Positions 12,701 to 23,528 are shown, counted from the first letter of the stretch. The stretch: DNA of 64,000 nt from Clostridium sp. (GCA_022010015.1 CP091735.1:1942078-2006077), one strand, 5' to 3'. Translations and numbers: made by a program. Notes: generated from the sequence alone by a model not told the origin.

Positions 12701-14117
12701 GTAGCTGAGCTACCATTTATCTTCAAATAGAAAATTTTAAATGGATTAATATTATCACTAGTTAATTCTGAAGCTTTATATGTAACCTTTGAATCACTTG
12801 CTTCAGCCTTATGAGCATATATCTCATAATTGATTGTCTTACTAAATTCTACTCCATCAACAACAATCTTATATGTTGCATAATATTTTTCCAGTTTGAG
12901 CTAAATTATTTTTTTATTAAATACTAAATTTGTATCTACTAGCTTAGCATCAAAAGGAAGACTAATTCCATCAGCAGTAGCAACAAAGTTTTCAGCATGC
13001 TTAAACATTGCATCGCCAGCATAAACACCCTTACCAACAAATGAATCACCATTTGGAGTTGCAATAACTACCTCAGGTAAAACATTAAATTTTAGCATCT
13101 ACAATTGTTAATTCACCATAATAATCATAGGTTAATTTAATATCATAAATACCTGTACGATTATAATCAACACTTCCACTTAGCATTTCATCGGTAATTG
13201 TTAATTTCTTATCACCAGCATAAACACTAAAGGCTTCCTTGACATCATATGATTCATCACCCTTATGACATATTAGCATATCTGAGTTAACACTAGCAGT
13301 AACCTTTTTATTAGCAACAACATTTACAGTTGCAGTAACAGCTTTACCCTTATAATTTAATGTTACCTCATATTCACCAACCTCACTACGATTAAATTTA
13401 GACTCATCAATCATAGAAGCACGAACAACAACATTCTTACCATCATCAGTTATTGTAAATAAATTTTTCTGCTTCAAAGTTTTCTGCTTCACCAAGCTCT
13501 AATGTTTGATTATGAGCAACAAGTGACAATCTCTCAGTATTTTTCAATAATATTTATTTTACTTGTAACCTTATTTCCTTCATATGTTAAAGTTACCTCA
13601 TATTCACCAACAGCTGCTGTTAAATCGCCAACATTAAGCATTTCATCCTTAACTTCGATTTCTTTGCCATCATCAGTGATTTTTAAATAATTTCCTAACA
13701 TCATCAGCCCTAAAAATCCTTAAGCTCAATTGTTAAATTTGTAGATTCGAGATTTACCTTTTTTTGTTACAACCTCAGGAGTTAAATCAACAACATTAAC
13801 ATTACTTGTATAAGTTTTTTTCCCTTATATGTTAAAGTAATTGTATAGCTTCCTACTTTAGCTTCAACGCTTCCACTTAGCATATCAGCGCTAATTGCAA
13901 CTTCTTTGCCATCATCTGTAATCTTAAATAATGTTTTAGCATCAAAGCTACTAACATTTGCAAGAGCAATTGTAGTATTAGATGTTGTAACATTTAAATT
14001 CTTTTCAACAACCTCAGAAGGTACTGATAAAGTAGGCTCACTATCGCAGCCTGCAAGACCAAATGCCGCAAGTGATAGTGATGATAAAACTAATAACGTT
14101 TTTTTATTTCTTTTCAT
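9763..14117 (-). CDS. Large lipoprotein with tandem Ig-like repeats
   Basis: The start ATG at 14117 was chosen because GGAGAG lies 8 bases upstream; an ATG 15 bases further up has no such site. The signal peptide ends in LAAFGLAGC, a lipobox. Residues from about 30 to 560 are diverged ~75-residue Ig-like units with a shared core (ITDDGKEV ... ML.G.V ... VGEYEVTLTYKGK). The rest holds diverged lipocalin-like or DUF5640-like stretches (G.W.G... VTLTWTD), and the last ~150 residues form a beta-rich domain (VWFKFTATKSATYLIYSTN, resembling a bacterial pre-peptidase C-terminal fold). The length is about 1,450 residues. The frame breaks at most A/T runs, and the reconstructed stop is TAA at 9763. 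Function is unknown; a surface scaffold or ligand-binding role is inferred. Confidence 0.65.
12410..14050 (-). repeat. Tandem Ig-like domain repeats
   Basis: At least five diverged copies of one module are visible, each carrying a variant of GEYEVTLTYKGK followed by the next FKITDDGK motif. Neighbouring copies are similar enough in both DNA and protein to mislead an assembler, but they are not identical. Confidence 0.6.
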
Positions 14118-14166
14118 TTTAATTCTCTCCATTCTTCCATTAAACCTATGCCTTTTTTACCCAATA

Positions 14167-14192
14167 GCTACTAGAAAACATTTCCTAGTAGC
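14167..14192. terminator. Perfect stem-loop between two lipoprotein genes
   Basis: GCTACTAG pairs with CTAGTAGC around a 10-base loop, between the stop at 14239 and the start at 14117. It has no long T-tract, so it may be an mRNA stabiliser or a weak terminator. Confidence 0.5.
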
Positions 14193-14238
14193 ATTATGAT
14201 AATTATAACTTGGGTGATTATAATCAATTTAAACTTTC

Positions 14239-17200
14239 TTATAATTCTTGTAGCTGGTAAACACTATAAACAAGTTCACCAAAAGCGTTTATTCCAGCTG
14301 TTAAATAATATTTAGCGTTTGCATATTCAAAAACAACCTGTAGTGAATTATCAGCAAGTAAAGTAATGCTTGCCTTTGTTTTTACACCATTAATAAATAC
14401 ATAACCATCATTTAAAGCTAAGTATACATTACCAGTTGGAGTCTTTATTTCATATAGACCATTATATGAAATAAGATTACTATCATAGAATATTTCATCC
14501 TCTAAAATATTAACAACTTTATCATAAGATGTAACACCAATTGAACCATTAACTGAACCAATTGTTACATATGTATCAATTAATGTTAAATCTAATACAC
14601 CATCAATGTAATAAATTGTACATTGTCTTAAAATAGCTGTCATTGCTGTTTGATTTAAATCAACAATATCATCAAATGTCATATATGGAACAATTCTACC
14701 ATCTGTTAGCTGAGCATAGCCATATGTTACATAATCAACATCAAATTTTTTATCATCAACGCTTAGATTTGTACCATCAAAATGGAAGCTATGTGATTCA
14801 TTAATTCCTTGGCTTACAAAATCACCATAAAATACTGTTGTATCCTCTTTCTTAACTAGACTACCACCAGTTGCAGTTTCTTCACTTGTTGCATGTGTAG
14901 CTGATAAATAATGATGATAATAATAGAACATATAATTTGCATTACCATCCTTATCAACACCCATCATTATAACAACATATTGATCCATTAATGAATTTGG
15001 TAAATCATAAATATAGTAGATTGATAGAGTTGTTGGATCAAAATCAGGCTCAGTTACATAGATTTCATCACTCTTAATAGTAACTGACATCTCACCATTT
15101 GTCCAAGTACCACTCATTTGTTCAATTACTGACTTAATAGTAGTATCCTTGAAGTATAAATACTTAGTTGTATAGTCATAAACCATATCTTCACTTGATG
15201 AATCATAAACTGCATCATATGAATCATAATCATAAGCATACATTAAATCATAGCCATATTCACCAGAATATACTAGATGAATTAATTCAATCTTTTCACC
15301 ATTATCAACACGATAACTAATTACTGGAACTGCACTATAGCTATTCCATACAAGGCTTGCTTCCATTTCTTCACCATTATAAATTGCTTTATAGCCTTGT
15401 CCCTTAGTATATTTAACTGTTACAGTTTCAGTTGAAGTAGCTGTATAATAAGTCCAATCACCAACAAGATTATCTAAAACATTTCTTCCAAAATATGCCT
15501 TAACAAACTTATATGTACCATCGCTTTGTTTACTAAATAGATAGCCATAGCCATATCTTACATAGGTTGCTCTAAATTGATATTCAACACCATTTAGAGT
15601 AAATTCAATAACACGATTGTAGAATCTAGTATTATATCCTAAAATTTCTTGATCAGCATCTGTTGGAATATACCATGAATAAGTAAATGCTGCCTCATTG
15701 TTAACTAATTTATTTGGAACATCAATACTAATTTCATCGCTTTGATCAGTTGCAATCCAAGCACCATCATATGCTTTATCCCAATACTTAAAGCCAGCTA
15801 AATCTTCAAACCTCTTACTTATTAAATGACCTGCATTATCTGGGTCCTCATAATAGAACATTAAATATCCAGTATACTTATATTGTCTTACATAATATGT
15901 TGTATCATCTAAAATAAATCTCATATAACTGAATGTTGTAATTTCCATTCCAGGAATACCATCACAATCAGTTATAAATACATAATCATAATCAACATAA
16001 TCATGATTTCCAACCTTGATTTGAGTCTTTGTAACCTTAATTTCTCCAATATTATTCATTTTTATCTTTAGCTTCAGGAGCTGATTCAACCCAAGTATTA
16101 TTTACTAGGAAGTCATAATTTACCCAATACTCAACGCTTACTACTCCATCAGCAGTTTTTCTTTTTGACAAGTTAATGAATATGAAAGTCCAAGAAGATA
16201 ATTATATTCATAATCAGCCCAGAAATTGTAAGTTGTTCCATCATTATCAGTAAATGATAATGTAGCAACGCCTTGCTCATTATTTGTCTTTTCATATGGA
16301 TAAGTTGCTCCATCAATTGTAATTGTATGAGCCTCCTCATCAACAGACATCATATGATTTCTTGTAGGCATGTCATAAATATGAATTGGATCTTTAGCAT
16401 TGAAATCTAATGTGTTTTCATCACTATATACATAATCCCAGCCACCTTGTTCATCAAACCATCTAGCATTCATATACTCAAATGATTCAGTTAAATTTAT
16501 ACTTACCTCTTTTTGCTGTATCATAATCATAAATCTTTACTAGACCAGTTTCCTCAAGATAAATATATTCAGCAATTGAACTACCTCTTGAATCCAATAG
16601 TGTAAATCCATAAACTCCATCCTCATGGTCTTTAATTCCCATATATAGGAATGGATTATATGAACACTTATCACTAGCAGTTGCTGCTTCATAAGTTACT
16701 GGAGAATCATAAACAGTATTATCATAAATATATGGAGCTTTAACTAATAGCTTTTTCACTTGAATTATTCTTATTAACGAAATAACCTGTAAAGTCAGTA
16801 TTTTTGAGTTAACATCTTATCAATAGTTAACTCCCATTCATTTTTTTATTTAAACGTTCTAAACGCATAAATGCTTTATCATAGCCAAGAACATTAACAC
16901 GTTGTAAGTATAAACGATATTCTTGTTCATTACTTCCAACTGTTGCTGAATGAGATGTGAAATATAGAACAACGCCATTATAGAATTTACCTGTAATTGT
17001 AGCATCACCATATGAATCATAGGTAACGTATTGTAATTCCTCAATCTTAGATTCTTTATATGTTAATCTAATTGTCTCAAAATTGCTTCCAGTTGTATCA
17101 TATAAACCATTATATACTGATGCTTGAGCCATAAGTGATCCACTTGCTGATACACTAAGCTTAAACCATTGTGTATCAGAATATTTCCATTCACCAAGCA

Positions 17201-19808
17201 TAGTTTCATAAGATTCATAGCTTGCTACTAATTGAAGATTTTGACAAATGATTGCATTTTCATCATATTTCTTGCCATTAACCTTGTAACCACTAAATAC
17301 ATAGCCTGCTGGTCCTTCAATAGGATCAAATGTTGTCTTACTACCAAAATCAACCTCTTTGAAATCATCTTCAGTGAATGCACCATTAGCCATATGACCA
17401 AAGCTTACTCTAACCTTATTATGAGTATCAGGAACAGTCTTTAATGTATAATCATCAGAATTCCAATCCTCTTCATTCCAATTGATAGCCGCAAGATCAG
17501 ATTTTGTTGAACCACAATTAATAATTTGAGAATTATTAAAACTTAACTCATTTGTTTTTGAAGCAGCTTGACTTGTATAAATAGAATCAACTAGCTTAGC
17601 TAAGCTTATTGAGCTAATAACATATGATGTTGAATCAATATAACCTACAAGTCCAGCCTTGCTACCTGTTCTATATAATTGTAATTTAGAATTTTCAGTA
17701 ACATATACTGAATTAATATTTGAGTTACTTTGAACATAACCAGCTATGCCACCAACTAAATTACCACCATTTATTATAGCAGTAACCTTACAAGCATAGA
17801 TTTCAGACTCACTAACATAACCAGCAAGTCCACCTATAACAGCTCTTTCAAGAAGATTTTGGTTCAAAGCAATCTCACCATTAACGCTAATACCATAAAC
17901 TGTAGCATTATCAATCATACCAGCAAATAAACCTATATTAGCATTACTTGCTTTAGTACCTGTGATAGCAACATTATCTAAAAATTAAATTTTTTTACAA
18001 CACTATTTTTGATTTAAGGAACCAAAGAATCCAACATTCTTTAAACCATTGGTACTAATATTAACATTGCTTATCTTATGTGATGAGCCATCAAATGAAC
18101 CATTAAAGCCATTAACTGGTGTAAACTCACTAGTTAAAGTAATATCATTAGCTAGCTTATAATAAGCATTCTTATATATTACTCCGTTTCTTGAATCCTG
18201 AGCATCAGAATTTACATATTTGCTGAAATATGTAACATCAAGATCATTTTCAAGTAAATAAGGACTATCCTTAGTACCATCACCATTAAATACATATAAC
18301 CAACGAGCAGTTAAGGTAATATCGCCAGTAATAGCTGAAGCCTCGAAATTATATTCTTTTCCACTATTATACCAACCAACAAAATAATAATGTGCTCTTG
18401 TAGGATCAGCAGGTTGTGTACCATATTTTCCATAACCAATTACCTGTTGTTCAATTGTACTACCACCAGTTGTATTAAATTTCAAGAAATATTTATAGCG
18501 TGCAGTCAAAACCATATTTGAGGTGATAGGTGTATTTTCAAAGTCAAAAATTTCACCACTATAGTACCATTCATCAAATGGATGTCCATATTTATCCGCC
18601 TTATCAGCAGGTCTTGTTGCGAAATCACCCTCATGAACAACTATTTCTTCATAATCTGATCCAGAAAAAGCTACGCTATAATACTTATCCCACTTAGCAT
18701 ATACAGTAATATTTTTCTGTTATTGGCATTGTAGGATCAAATTTTTCTTCCTTGCCCTCAATGTACCATCCTAAAAATTTCCAATATTTTTCATGTGAAT
18801 AACCACTACTTGGACTAACAATATCAGAATTTGCTTGATATTGTTCATTAATATTTGTATTTTTCCTTAGTAATAAAGGTAATAACCTTTTGATTGGATA
18901 ATGAAGCATCGGGATTAAGGAATGTAACAGTATAGCTATTTATCCATCTTGCTTCAAGACTAATTGCCTCTTTAACTGGTGTATCAAAATCAAATCCTAC
19001 ATCAGTACCCTTAACATACCAGCCAACAAATGTTGCATTTTCTTTAGTTGGAGTCGCAGGCATTGTTGCTTTTCTTCCATATTCTACGCTTTGTGTTGCT
19101 ACCAAAGACCCACCATTAGTATCAAAGGTTACGTTGAACTTAGCAACCTTCCATCTTGCAACTAAAGTAATATTTGATGTAACAGGCTCAGTAAATGTAT
19201 AAATTTTACCATTATATTGCCATGCTTCAAATTCGAAACCTTCCTTGGTTGGAATAGTTGTTGGAGAACTACCAGTTTCATTTCTCTTTAAGCCTGTAAT
19301 GCTTTCAACATCGCTTCCACCATCTGTATTAAATCTAATTGTATATGTTTTATTATCAACGTCATAGCTTGCAACTAAAGTAATAGATTTAGTTACTGGT
19401 TTACTAAAATCATATGCCTCTCCATTATATTGCCATTCAATAAACTTATAGCCAATTTTAATAGGATCAGCAGGCTTAGTAACCATTTTTCCATCTTCTA
19501 CACTAATTGTTGTCTCACCAGTCATTTTTCCATCAAGTGGATCAAATGTTACACTAAATACTTCTTTGCTTGGCTCAGATGTTGAAGTAGTTGAACTACT
19601 TGAAGAGCTTGATGTTGAAGTAGAGGTGCTGCTGCTTGATGAACTGTTTGATGAGCTTGATGAACTTGATGATTCACTAGAAACTTGCTCTTGTGATGAG
19701 GTAGTTGGTTTATCTTTACCACATGAAGTAAGTCCTAAAGTTCCTAGCATTGCAAGTAAAACGATCATCGGTGTAAATTTAATTCTTACATTTTTTTCTT
19801 TTTTTCAT
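14239..19808 (-). CDS. Giant lipoprotein with InlB B-repeats and a GLUG-like region
   Basis: ATG at 19808 opens a signal peptide that ends in LGLTSC. A ~45-residue Ser/Thr linker follows (19590-19690). Six Listeria-Bacteroides (InlB B) repeats come next, at about 19550, 19340, 19140, 18930, 18690 and 18480, with the pattern VTFDTNGGS ... P.P.K.G..F.GW ... L.ARW. A GLUG-type region (GDGTKDSPYLLEN ... GLAGYVSES ... GGIAGYVQS, ~17600-18320) and another B-repeat-like unit near 17400 follow. The last ~1,000 residues are beta-rich, Tyr/Asp-rich modules (GEWKYSD, GTWTNGEMSV) of no family I can name. About 1,850 residues in all. It has no C-terminal anchor, so the lipid is the only anchor. The stretch 14239-16089 is intact; breaks lie near 16110, 16500, 16755, 16840, 17990, 18530, 18710 and 19790, at A/T runs. 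Confidence 0.7.
17960..19560 (-). repeat. InlB B-repeat (Flg_new) array
   Basis: Six ~70-residue units share the core F.TDGGS...P..P.K.G..F..W...G..Y.F..PVT..ITL.ARW. Such repeats are common in secreted and surface proteins of gut Firmicutes and in Listeria internalin B. Confidence 0.8.
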
Positions 19809-19945
19809 TTTTTTAACTTCTAGGGCACATAACGTACTTTACTGCCTTTCTTCAAAAGGTTCACAACTTATACATATTTGTTCAAAAAGATCGTAATTCA
19901 AAAATTATTTAATAACTTTCTCTAAATTTTTTTCGAAATTGGTAT

Positions 19946-20062
19946 GCATTTGGGCGAATACATATAAATCGTTAAAAAAACTATAAAATCCTAATCATCA
20001 TATTTTTTTAATTTGTAAAAAAATGTGGGCGTATCTTTTACAAATGTGGGCGAAATATGGCG
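19946..20062. promoter_or_regulatory. TGGGCG-core direct repeats upstream of the giant lipoprotein gene
   Basis: Two identical 11-mers, AAATGTGGGCG, lie at 20021-20031 and 20042-20052, exactly 21 bp apart. A near copy, AAATATGGCG, is at 20053-20062, and a fourth TTTGGGCG is at 19949-19956. They sit 140-250 bp upstream of the start at 19808, in an otherwise featureless A/T region. Spacings of 11 and 21 bp place the copies on one face of the helix, as expected for a regulator binding array. No known operator is recognised. Confidence 0.4.
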
Positions 20063-20204
20063 AATTATGTGATTTTTTTAAGTTTGATGACATTATAGCA
20101 CTATTTTATTTAATATTCAACAAAAATTCCATAAACAATAGACAATAAAAGCGCTTTTTTTCTTTAAAAAAAATATTGTTTTTTTAGATATATTTTGAAT
20201 TTTA

Positions 20205-20222
20205 GCCGAATTTTTATTCGGC
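20205..20222. other. Small stem-loop GCCGAA/TTCGGC
   Basis: A perfect 6-bp stem with a T/A loop, immediately beyond the aminopeptidase terminator. It may be a second, tandem terminator element. Confidence 0.45.
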
Positions 20223-20225
20223 AAA

Positions 20226-20261
20226 GAAAAAAAGGTGCTTGGTCATTATGCTCAAACACCT
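20226..20261 (-). terminator. Rho-independent terminator of the M42 aminopeptidase gene
   Basis: On the minus strand, AGGTGTTTG pairs with CCAAGCACCT (one G.T wobble) and is followed directly by a seven-T tract. It lies 25 bases after the stop at 20287. Confidence 0.8.
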
Positions 20262-20286
20262 GTTTTTTATTAAATTTAATTTTTAA

Positions 20287-21362
20287 TTATGCCAAATTTC
20301 TTCTACAGTTTTTAGTATCAAGTCTCTTAATAACCTCAGTCATAAGCTTAACTGCATTTTCATAATCATCACGATAAATCATTGATGTTTGAGAATGAAT
20401 ATAACGAGAAGGAATTCCGATAAATAATGTAGGAGCACCACTCTTCATTTGACTTATTCTAGCACCATCAGTTCCACCAGCCTTTAAAACAGTAACCTGG
20501 TAAGGAATTTTACATTCTTCTGCTACAGATACAACAAAATCAAATAAGGCACGATGTCCAAGCATACCACTATCCATCAAATGAATTTGAGGGCCTTTAC
20601 CGAATTCAAATCCATCCTTATCTCCACCACCTGGATAATCATTAGCTAAGGATACATCAAAAGCAAAGCCAATTTTTGGAGATGCAATATAGGCAGTTGT
20701 TTGAGCTCCTCTACATCCAACCTCCTCTTGAACACTTCCACTTCCAGCATAAATATTAGGAGTTCCTGATTTATGAAGATTTTTCATAATCTCTAAAACC
20801 ATTGCACAGCCAATACGACAATCCCAGGCTTTAGCAAGTAAATGCTTTTGATCCTTGCCTAAAACCTTGAATTCTTGATATGGAGTAACCATATCACCAA
20901 TTCTTACACCCATTTCCATTGCTTCATCCTTTGAAGTTGCACCTATATCAACAAATGCGCCTTCAAAAAATTTTCTTCTATCCTCCATAGGATTTCCCCC
21001 GCTATGAGGAGGATTTGCCCCAACAACACCATGAAGCTCACCTGTCTTAGTAGTAACAACAACCTCATGAGCAGCAACTACAGCTGGACTCCATCCTCCA
21101 AGAGGAGTAATTGCTAAAAAGCCATCAGGCTTAATGCCACTAACCATAAATCCAACCTCATCCATATGTCCATCACACATAATAACTGGGCCATTAGGAT
21201 CTCCTTTTACAAAGCCAACTAAACCACCCTGACCATCATAGCAGACTTCATCAGCATATTTGCTCATTTTTTCAGCCATATATTTTTTTACCTTGCCTTC
21301 ATGACCAGGTACACCGTTTATATCGGTAATTTCTTTTAAAAAAATTCTAAAGTTTTATCCAT
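20287..21362 (-). CDS. M42 family glutamyl/leucyl aminopeptidase
   Basis: A cytosolic dinuclear-metal aminopeptidase that trims peptides from their N-terminus. Visible family features are the metal/catalytic motif GHMDEVG, the bridging Asp in AWDCRIG, the catalytic Glu pair QEEVG, the ligand Asp in FAFDVS, and the final His ligand in SRYIHSQ. The start is ATG at 21362, with AAGGAAGG upstream. It needs one added T in the run at about 21339-21345 to join MDKTLEFF to KEITDINGVPGHEGK, which is the expected N-terminus of the family. The length is then about 358 residues, which is normal. It is a single gene with its own terminator and could feed on peptides released by the surface protease; that link is inference. 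Confidence 0.9.
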
Positions 21363-21487
21363 AATTTTAACCTTCCTTTATTTATTTTTAAGGAAATTTT
21401 ATCACACTTTAAATATAATTGCAAATTATTTGCATATTTTTTTATAAAACAAAGAATAAAATTTGACATTTGTTTAATTAAAGCAAC

Positions 21488-21677
21488 AAAAAAAGGTTTA
21501 TCTCACGACAAACCTTTATAAGCCACTAGGAAGCCCAGTGAAGAAACCATAAGTCTTCAAAGGTAGGATTCTCTCTTAGTAACTAATTAGGATTCCTATT
21601 TAAAATAGGCATTCACACATAGTTTCCTCTCAAATCCCATAAATTTTTAGTTTGGGTTCCACGGCTTCTTCCTAGTT
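21488..21677 (-). ncRNA. Independently transcribed structured RNA, probably 6S RNA
   Basis: About 190 nt with its own promoter and terminator. A closing stem (ACTAGGAAG with CTTCCTAGT, extended by GCC and GTGGAA-type pairs) encloses asymmetric unpaired strands. An irregular inner helix (GGATT/AATCC, AACTA/TAGTT) is capped by CCTATTT/AAATAGG. A long irregular hairpin with a central bubble and of this length matches the general shape of 6S RNA, which traps housekeeping RNA polymerase. The hairpin AAGGTTT/AAACCTT plus T7 (21488-21517) ends it. I could not match primary sequence, so the raiA motif or another small RNA remains possible. Confidence 0.6.
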
Positions 21678-21683
21678 AATAAT

Positions 21684-21712
21684 ATATTACCATATTACTA
21701 GTGTTTTGTCAA
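21684..21712 (-). promoter_or_regulatory. SigA-type promoter of the structured RNA
   Basis: TTGACA (21707-21712), a 17-base spacer and TAATAT (21684-21689) read on the minus strand, giving a predicted start at about 21677. This is one of the best promoter matches in the window. Confidence 0.75.
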
Positions 21713-21722
21713 TATAAGCCTA

Positions 21723-22078
21723 CTATGAGAAAGAAATAATCAATGTAATAATAGCAACCAAAACAAACAACAAACCTACAATCTTCATAACCTTATCACC
21801 ATTAGGATCACCATTTGAAGATTGATTAATATATGGTAAAGTAAATGCAACACTACCCATCAATATCAAGCCAATAGGTGTTAGAAAATGGCTATTAAAA
21901 TATGGTAGTTTTGAACCCTCAGGTAATTTCCAGCTCATTATCATATTAGTTAAAAAAATAAAGTAATTATTGCAATGCATGCGATTGTATCATATATTTT
22001 TAAAATTCTAATTTGCTTAGGAAGCTTCTTGTCATTATTTTTTTCATCTAAATATACCTCATAATCATTATAAAACAT
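21723..22078 (-). CDS. Hypothetical three-segment membrane protein
   Basis: The start ATG at 22078 is followed by a charged N-terminus (NDYEVYLDEKNNDKKLP) and then three hydrophobic segments: about residues 30-50 (TIACIAIITLFFL), 62-82 (PIGLILMGSVAFTLPYI) and 98-118 (KIVGLLFVLVAIITLII). The length is about 118 residues. One T must be restored at the T7 near 21952-21958. The size and hydrophobicity recall small membrane proteins such as SecG, but the sequence does not match SecG and I assign no function. It lies between the rplT terminator and the 6S-like RNA promoter. Confidence 0.6.
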
Positions 22079-22083
22079 TTGAT

Positions 22084-22117
22084 AAAAAAAGAAAAAGCAC
22101 AAAAGTGCTTTTTTAAT
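22084..22117 (-). terminator. Terminator of the infC-rpmI-rplT operon
   Basis: AAAGCAC/GTGCTTT stem with a 4-base loop, followed by a T-rich tail on the minus strand, just after the reconstructed rplT stop at 22120. Confidence 0.8.
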
Positions 22118-22119
22118 TA

Positions 22120-22756
22120 TTATTGTAAAGCAGCGATTAAGTCAGCTTTCTTCATTGCAGAAATACCCTTAACGCCTTTTTCCTTTGCCATTGCCTTTAA
22201 TTCAGCAACAGTTAATGATTTTAAATCAACGCTCTTAGTTTCCTCTACAACTTTTTCCTCTTGAAACCAGGAGCCTCAGCTGGTGCTTCTTCTACATTTT
22301 GAGGATTTGTTTAGCAATTTCAGCTTGAGCCTTTGCAGCACGCTCAGCCTTAGGAGCTGGTTTAACGAAAATTACCTCTTCCTTAACAGTTTCCTTCTTA
22401 TTAGCTAAAGCATTCTTACTAGCTTCGCATAATTTTGTAAATGTTGCAGCATCATTAATAGCCATTTCAGAAAGCATCTTACGGTTAACTTCGATACCAG
22501 CAAGTGCTAAGCCATTAATAAATTGAGAATATTTCATTCCATTTAGCTTACAAGCAGCATTGATACGAGAAATCCAAAGCTTACGGAAATCACGCTTCTT
22601 AGTCTTTCTATCACGATAAGCAAATGCAAGTGAACGCATTACTTGCTCATGAGCTGTTCTATATAATGTATGTTTTGAACCATAATAGCCCTTTGCTAAT
22701 TTTAATACGGCCTTACGTCTTCTACGTGTTACATATCCACCTTTAACTCTTGGCAT
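22120..22756 (-). CDS. rplT: Ribosomal protein bL20 with C-terminal Rho_N-like extension
   Basis: Residues 1-118 are a standard bL20 (MPRVKGGYVTRRRRK ... YYGSKHTLYRTAHEQV ... LWISRINAACK), which binds 23S rRNA early in assembly. The start at 22756 has AGGAGGT upstream. A Lys/Glu/Ala-rich linker follows and then, after two single-base repairs (A-run near 22303-22306 and near 22264), a ~33-residue module (LTVAELKAMAKEKG ... MKKADLIAAL) typical of the Rho N-terminal/SAP-like fold that binds nucleic acid. The total is ~210 residues against ~118 for the family. The extension has good coding character and ends right before the operon terminator, so it belongs to the gene. It follows rpmI and infC in the usual order. 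Confidence 0.85.
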
Positions 22757-22774
22757 AATTCTTTACCTCCTAAA

Positions 22775-22976
22775 TTACATTAAGTTGCTAACTAATGATT
22801 TAATACGTTTAACATCAGTTGCATCTACAGTTGTTGTTTTTACTTAAATTTTTGTTTTGTTTGTGGCTCTTATTAGTCTTTAAATGTCCTGTATAAGAAT
22901 GACCACGAGTAATTTTACCAGTTGCTGTAACTTTTTACTCTTTTTTTAATCCACTATGTGTTTTAGCCTTTGGCAT
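22775..22976 (-). CDS. rpmI: Ribosomal protein bL35
   Basis: A 66-residue protein of the large subunit (MPKAKTHSGLKKR, then KVTATGKITRGHSYTGHL ... DVKRIKSLVSNLM). The frame needs three small repairs: the A7 after GGATT should be A8, and two A5 runs (GTAAAAAG, GTAAAAAC) should be A4. The repaired protein aligns end to end with Bacillus bL35. It sits between infC (18 bases) and rplT (18 bases), an order that is nearly universal. Confidence 0.85.
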
Positions 22977-22994
22977 TTTAATTCACTCCTTAAA

Positions 22995-23528
22995 TTATTT
23001 TTCTGATTTTGGTGCGACTATCGCAAATAATATTTTTCCATCAAGCTTTACTGGAGTTTCACAAACTGAAACTTCCTTTAATGCTTCTACAAAACGCTCA
23101 ACAACCTCTTTACAAAGATCCTGGCGTGTCATCATACGTCCATAAAGTCTTAAAGAGATTTTAACCTTATTTCCCTTAGTTAAAATTGTTTGAGCTTTTC
23201 GTACTTTTGTATCAAAGTCATGCTTTTCAATCGTTGGGCTAAGTTGAATTTCTTGAACAACTACTACCTTTTGATTCTTTTTCATTTCTTTTAGTTTCTT
23301 TTGCTGTTCAAAACGATAGCGAGAATAATCCATCATCTTTGCAACAGCTGGATTTGAATCAGGTGAAACTAAAACTAGATCCATATTTCTATCATATGCA
23401 GCATTAAGGGCAGCATTTCTAGATAGTACCCCAAGCTTCTCGCCAGTATCAGTAATTACTAGCATTTCTTTTACTCTTATAGCCTCATTAACGATATCCT
23501 CAATTGGCTTTTTTACTTGCTTATTAAT
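22995..23528 (-). CDS. infC: Translation initiation factor IF-3, probable ATT start
   Basis: IF-3 stops wrong codons and 50S subunits from joining the initiating 30S subunit. The N-domain (VNEAIRVKEMLVI ... GVLSRNAALNAAYDRNMDLVLVSP) and C-domain (RKAQTILTKGNKVKISLRLYGR) are intact with no frame break, about 177 residues. No ATG lies at the expected N-terminus. GGAGGTG (23537-23543) is followed after 5 or 8 bases by ATT ATT, giving IINKQ or INKQ, so I place the start at ATT 23528 (or 23531). Rare AUU starts are known for infC in E. coli and Bacillus and serve autoregulation. It heads infC-rpmI-rplT. Confidence 0.9.
   Translation of the reverse strand: MNKQVKKPIEDIVNEAIRVKEMLVITDTGEKLGVLSRNAALNAAYDRNMDLVLVSPDSNPAVAKMMDYSRYRFEQQKKLKEMKKNQKVVVVQEIQLSPTIEKHDFDTKVRKAQTILTKGNKVKISLRLYGRMMTRQDLCKEVVERFVEALKEVSVCETPVKLDGKILFAIVAPKSEK

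Noticed and set aside
9763..14117. Reading the run of open frames as many separate small genes
   Set aside because: Only the first has a signal peptide and ribosome binding site, the repeats continue across each break, and breaks sit at A/T runs.
1..19808. Phase variation of the surface lipoproteins by homopolymer tracts
   Set aside because: The same kind of breaks hits housekeeping genes at the same density, so they are not specific to surface genes.
19566..19823. Acidic plus-strand frame (DELFDELDELDD)
   Set aside because: It is the antisense shadow of the serine-rich linker of the InlB lipoprotein; no ribosome binding site.
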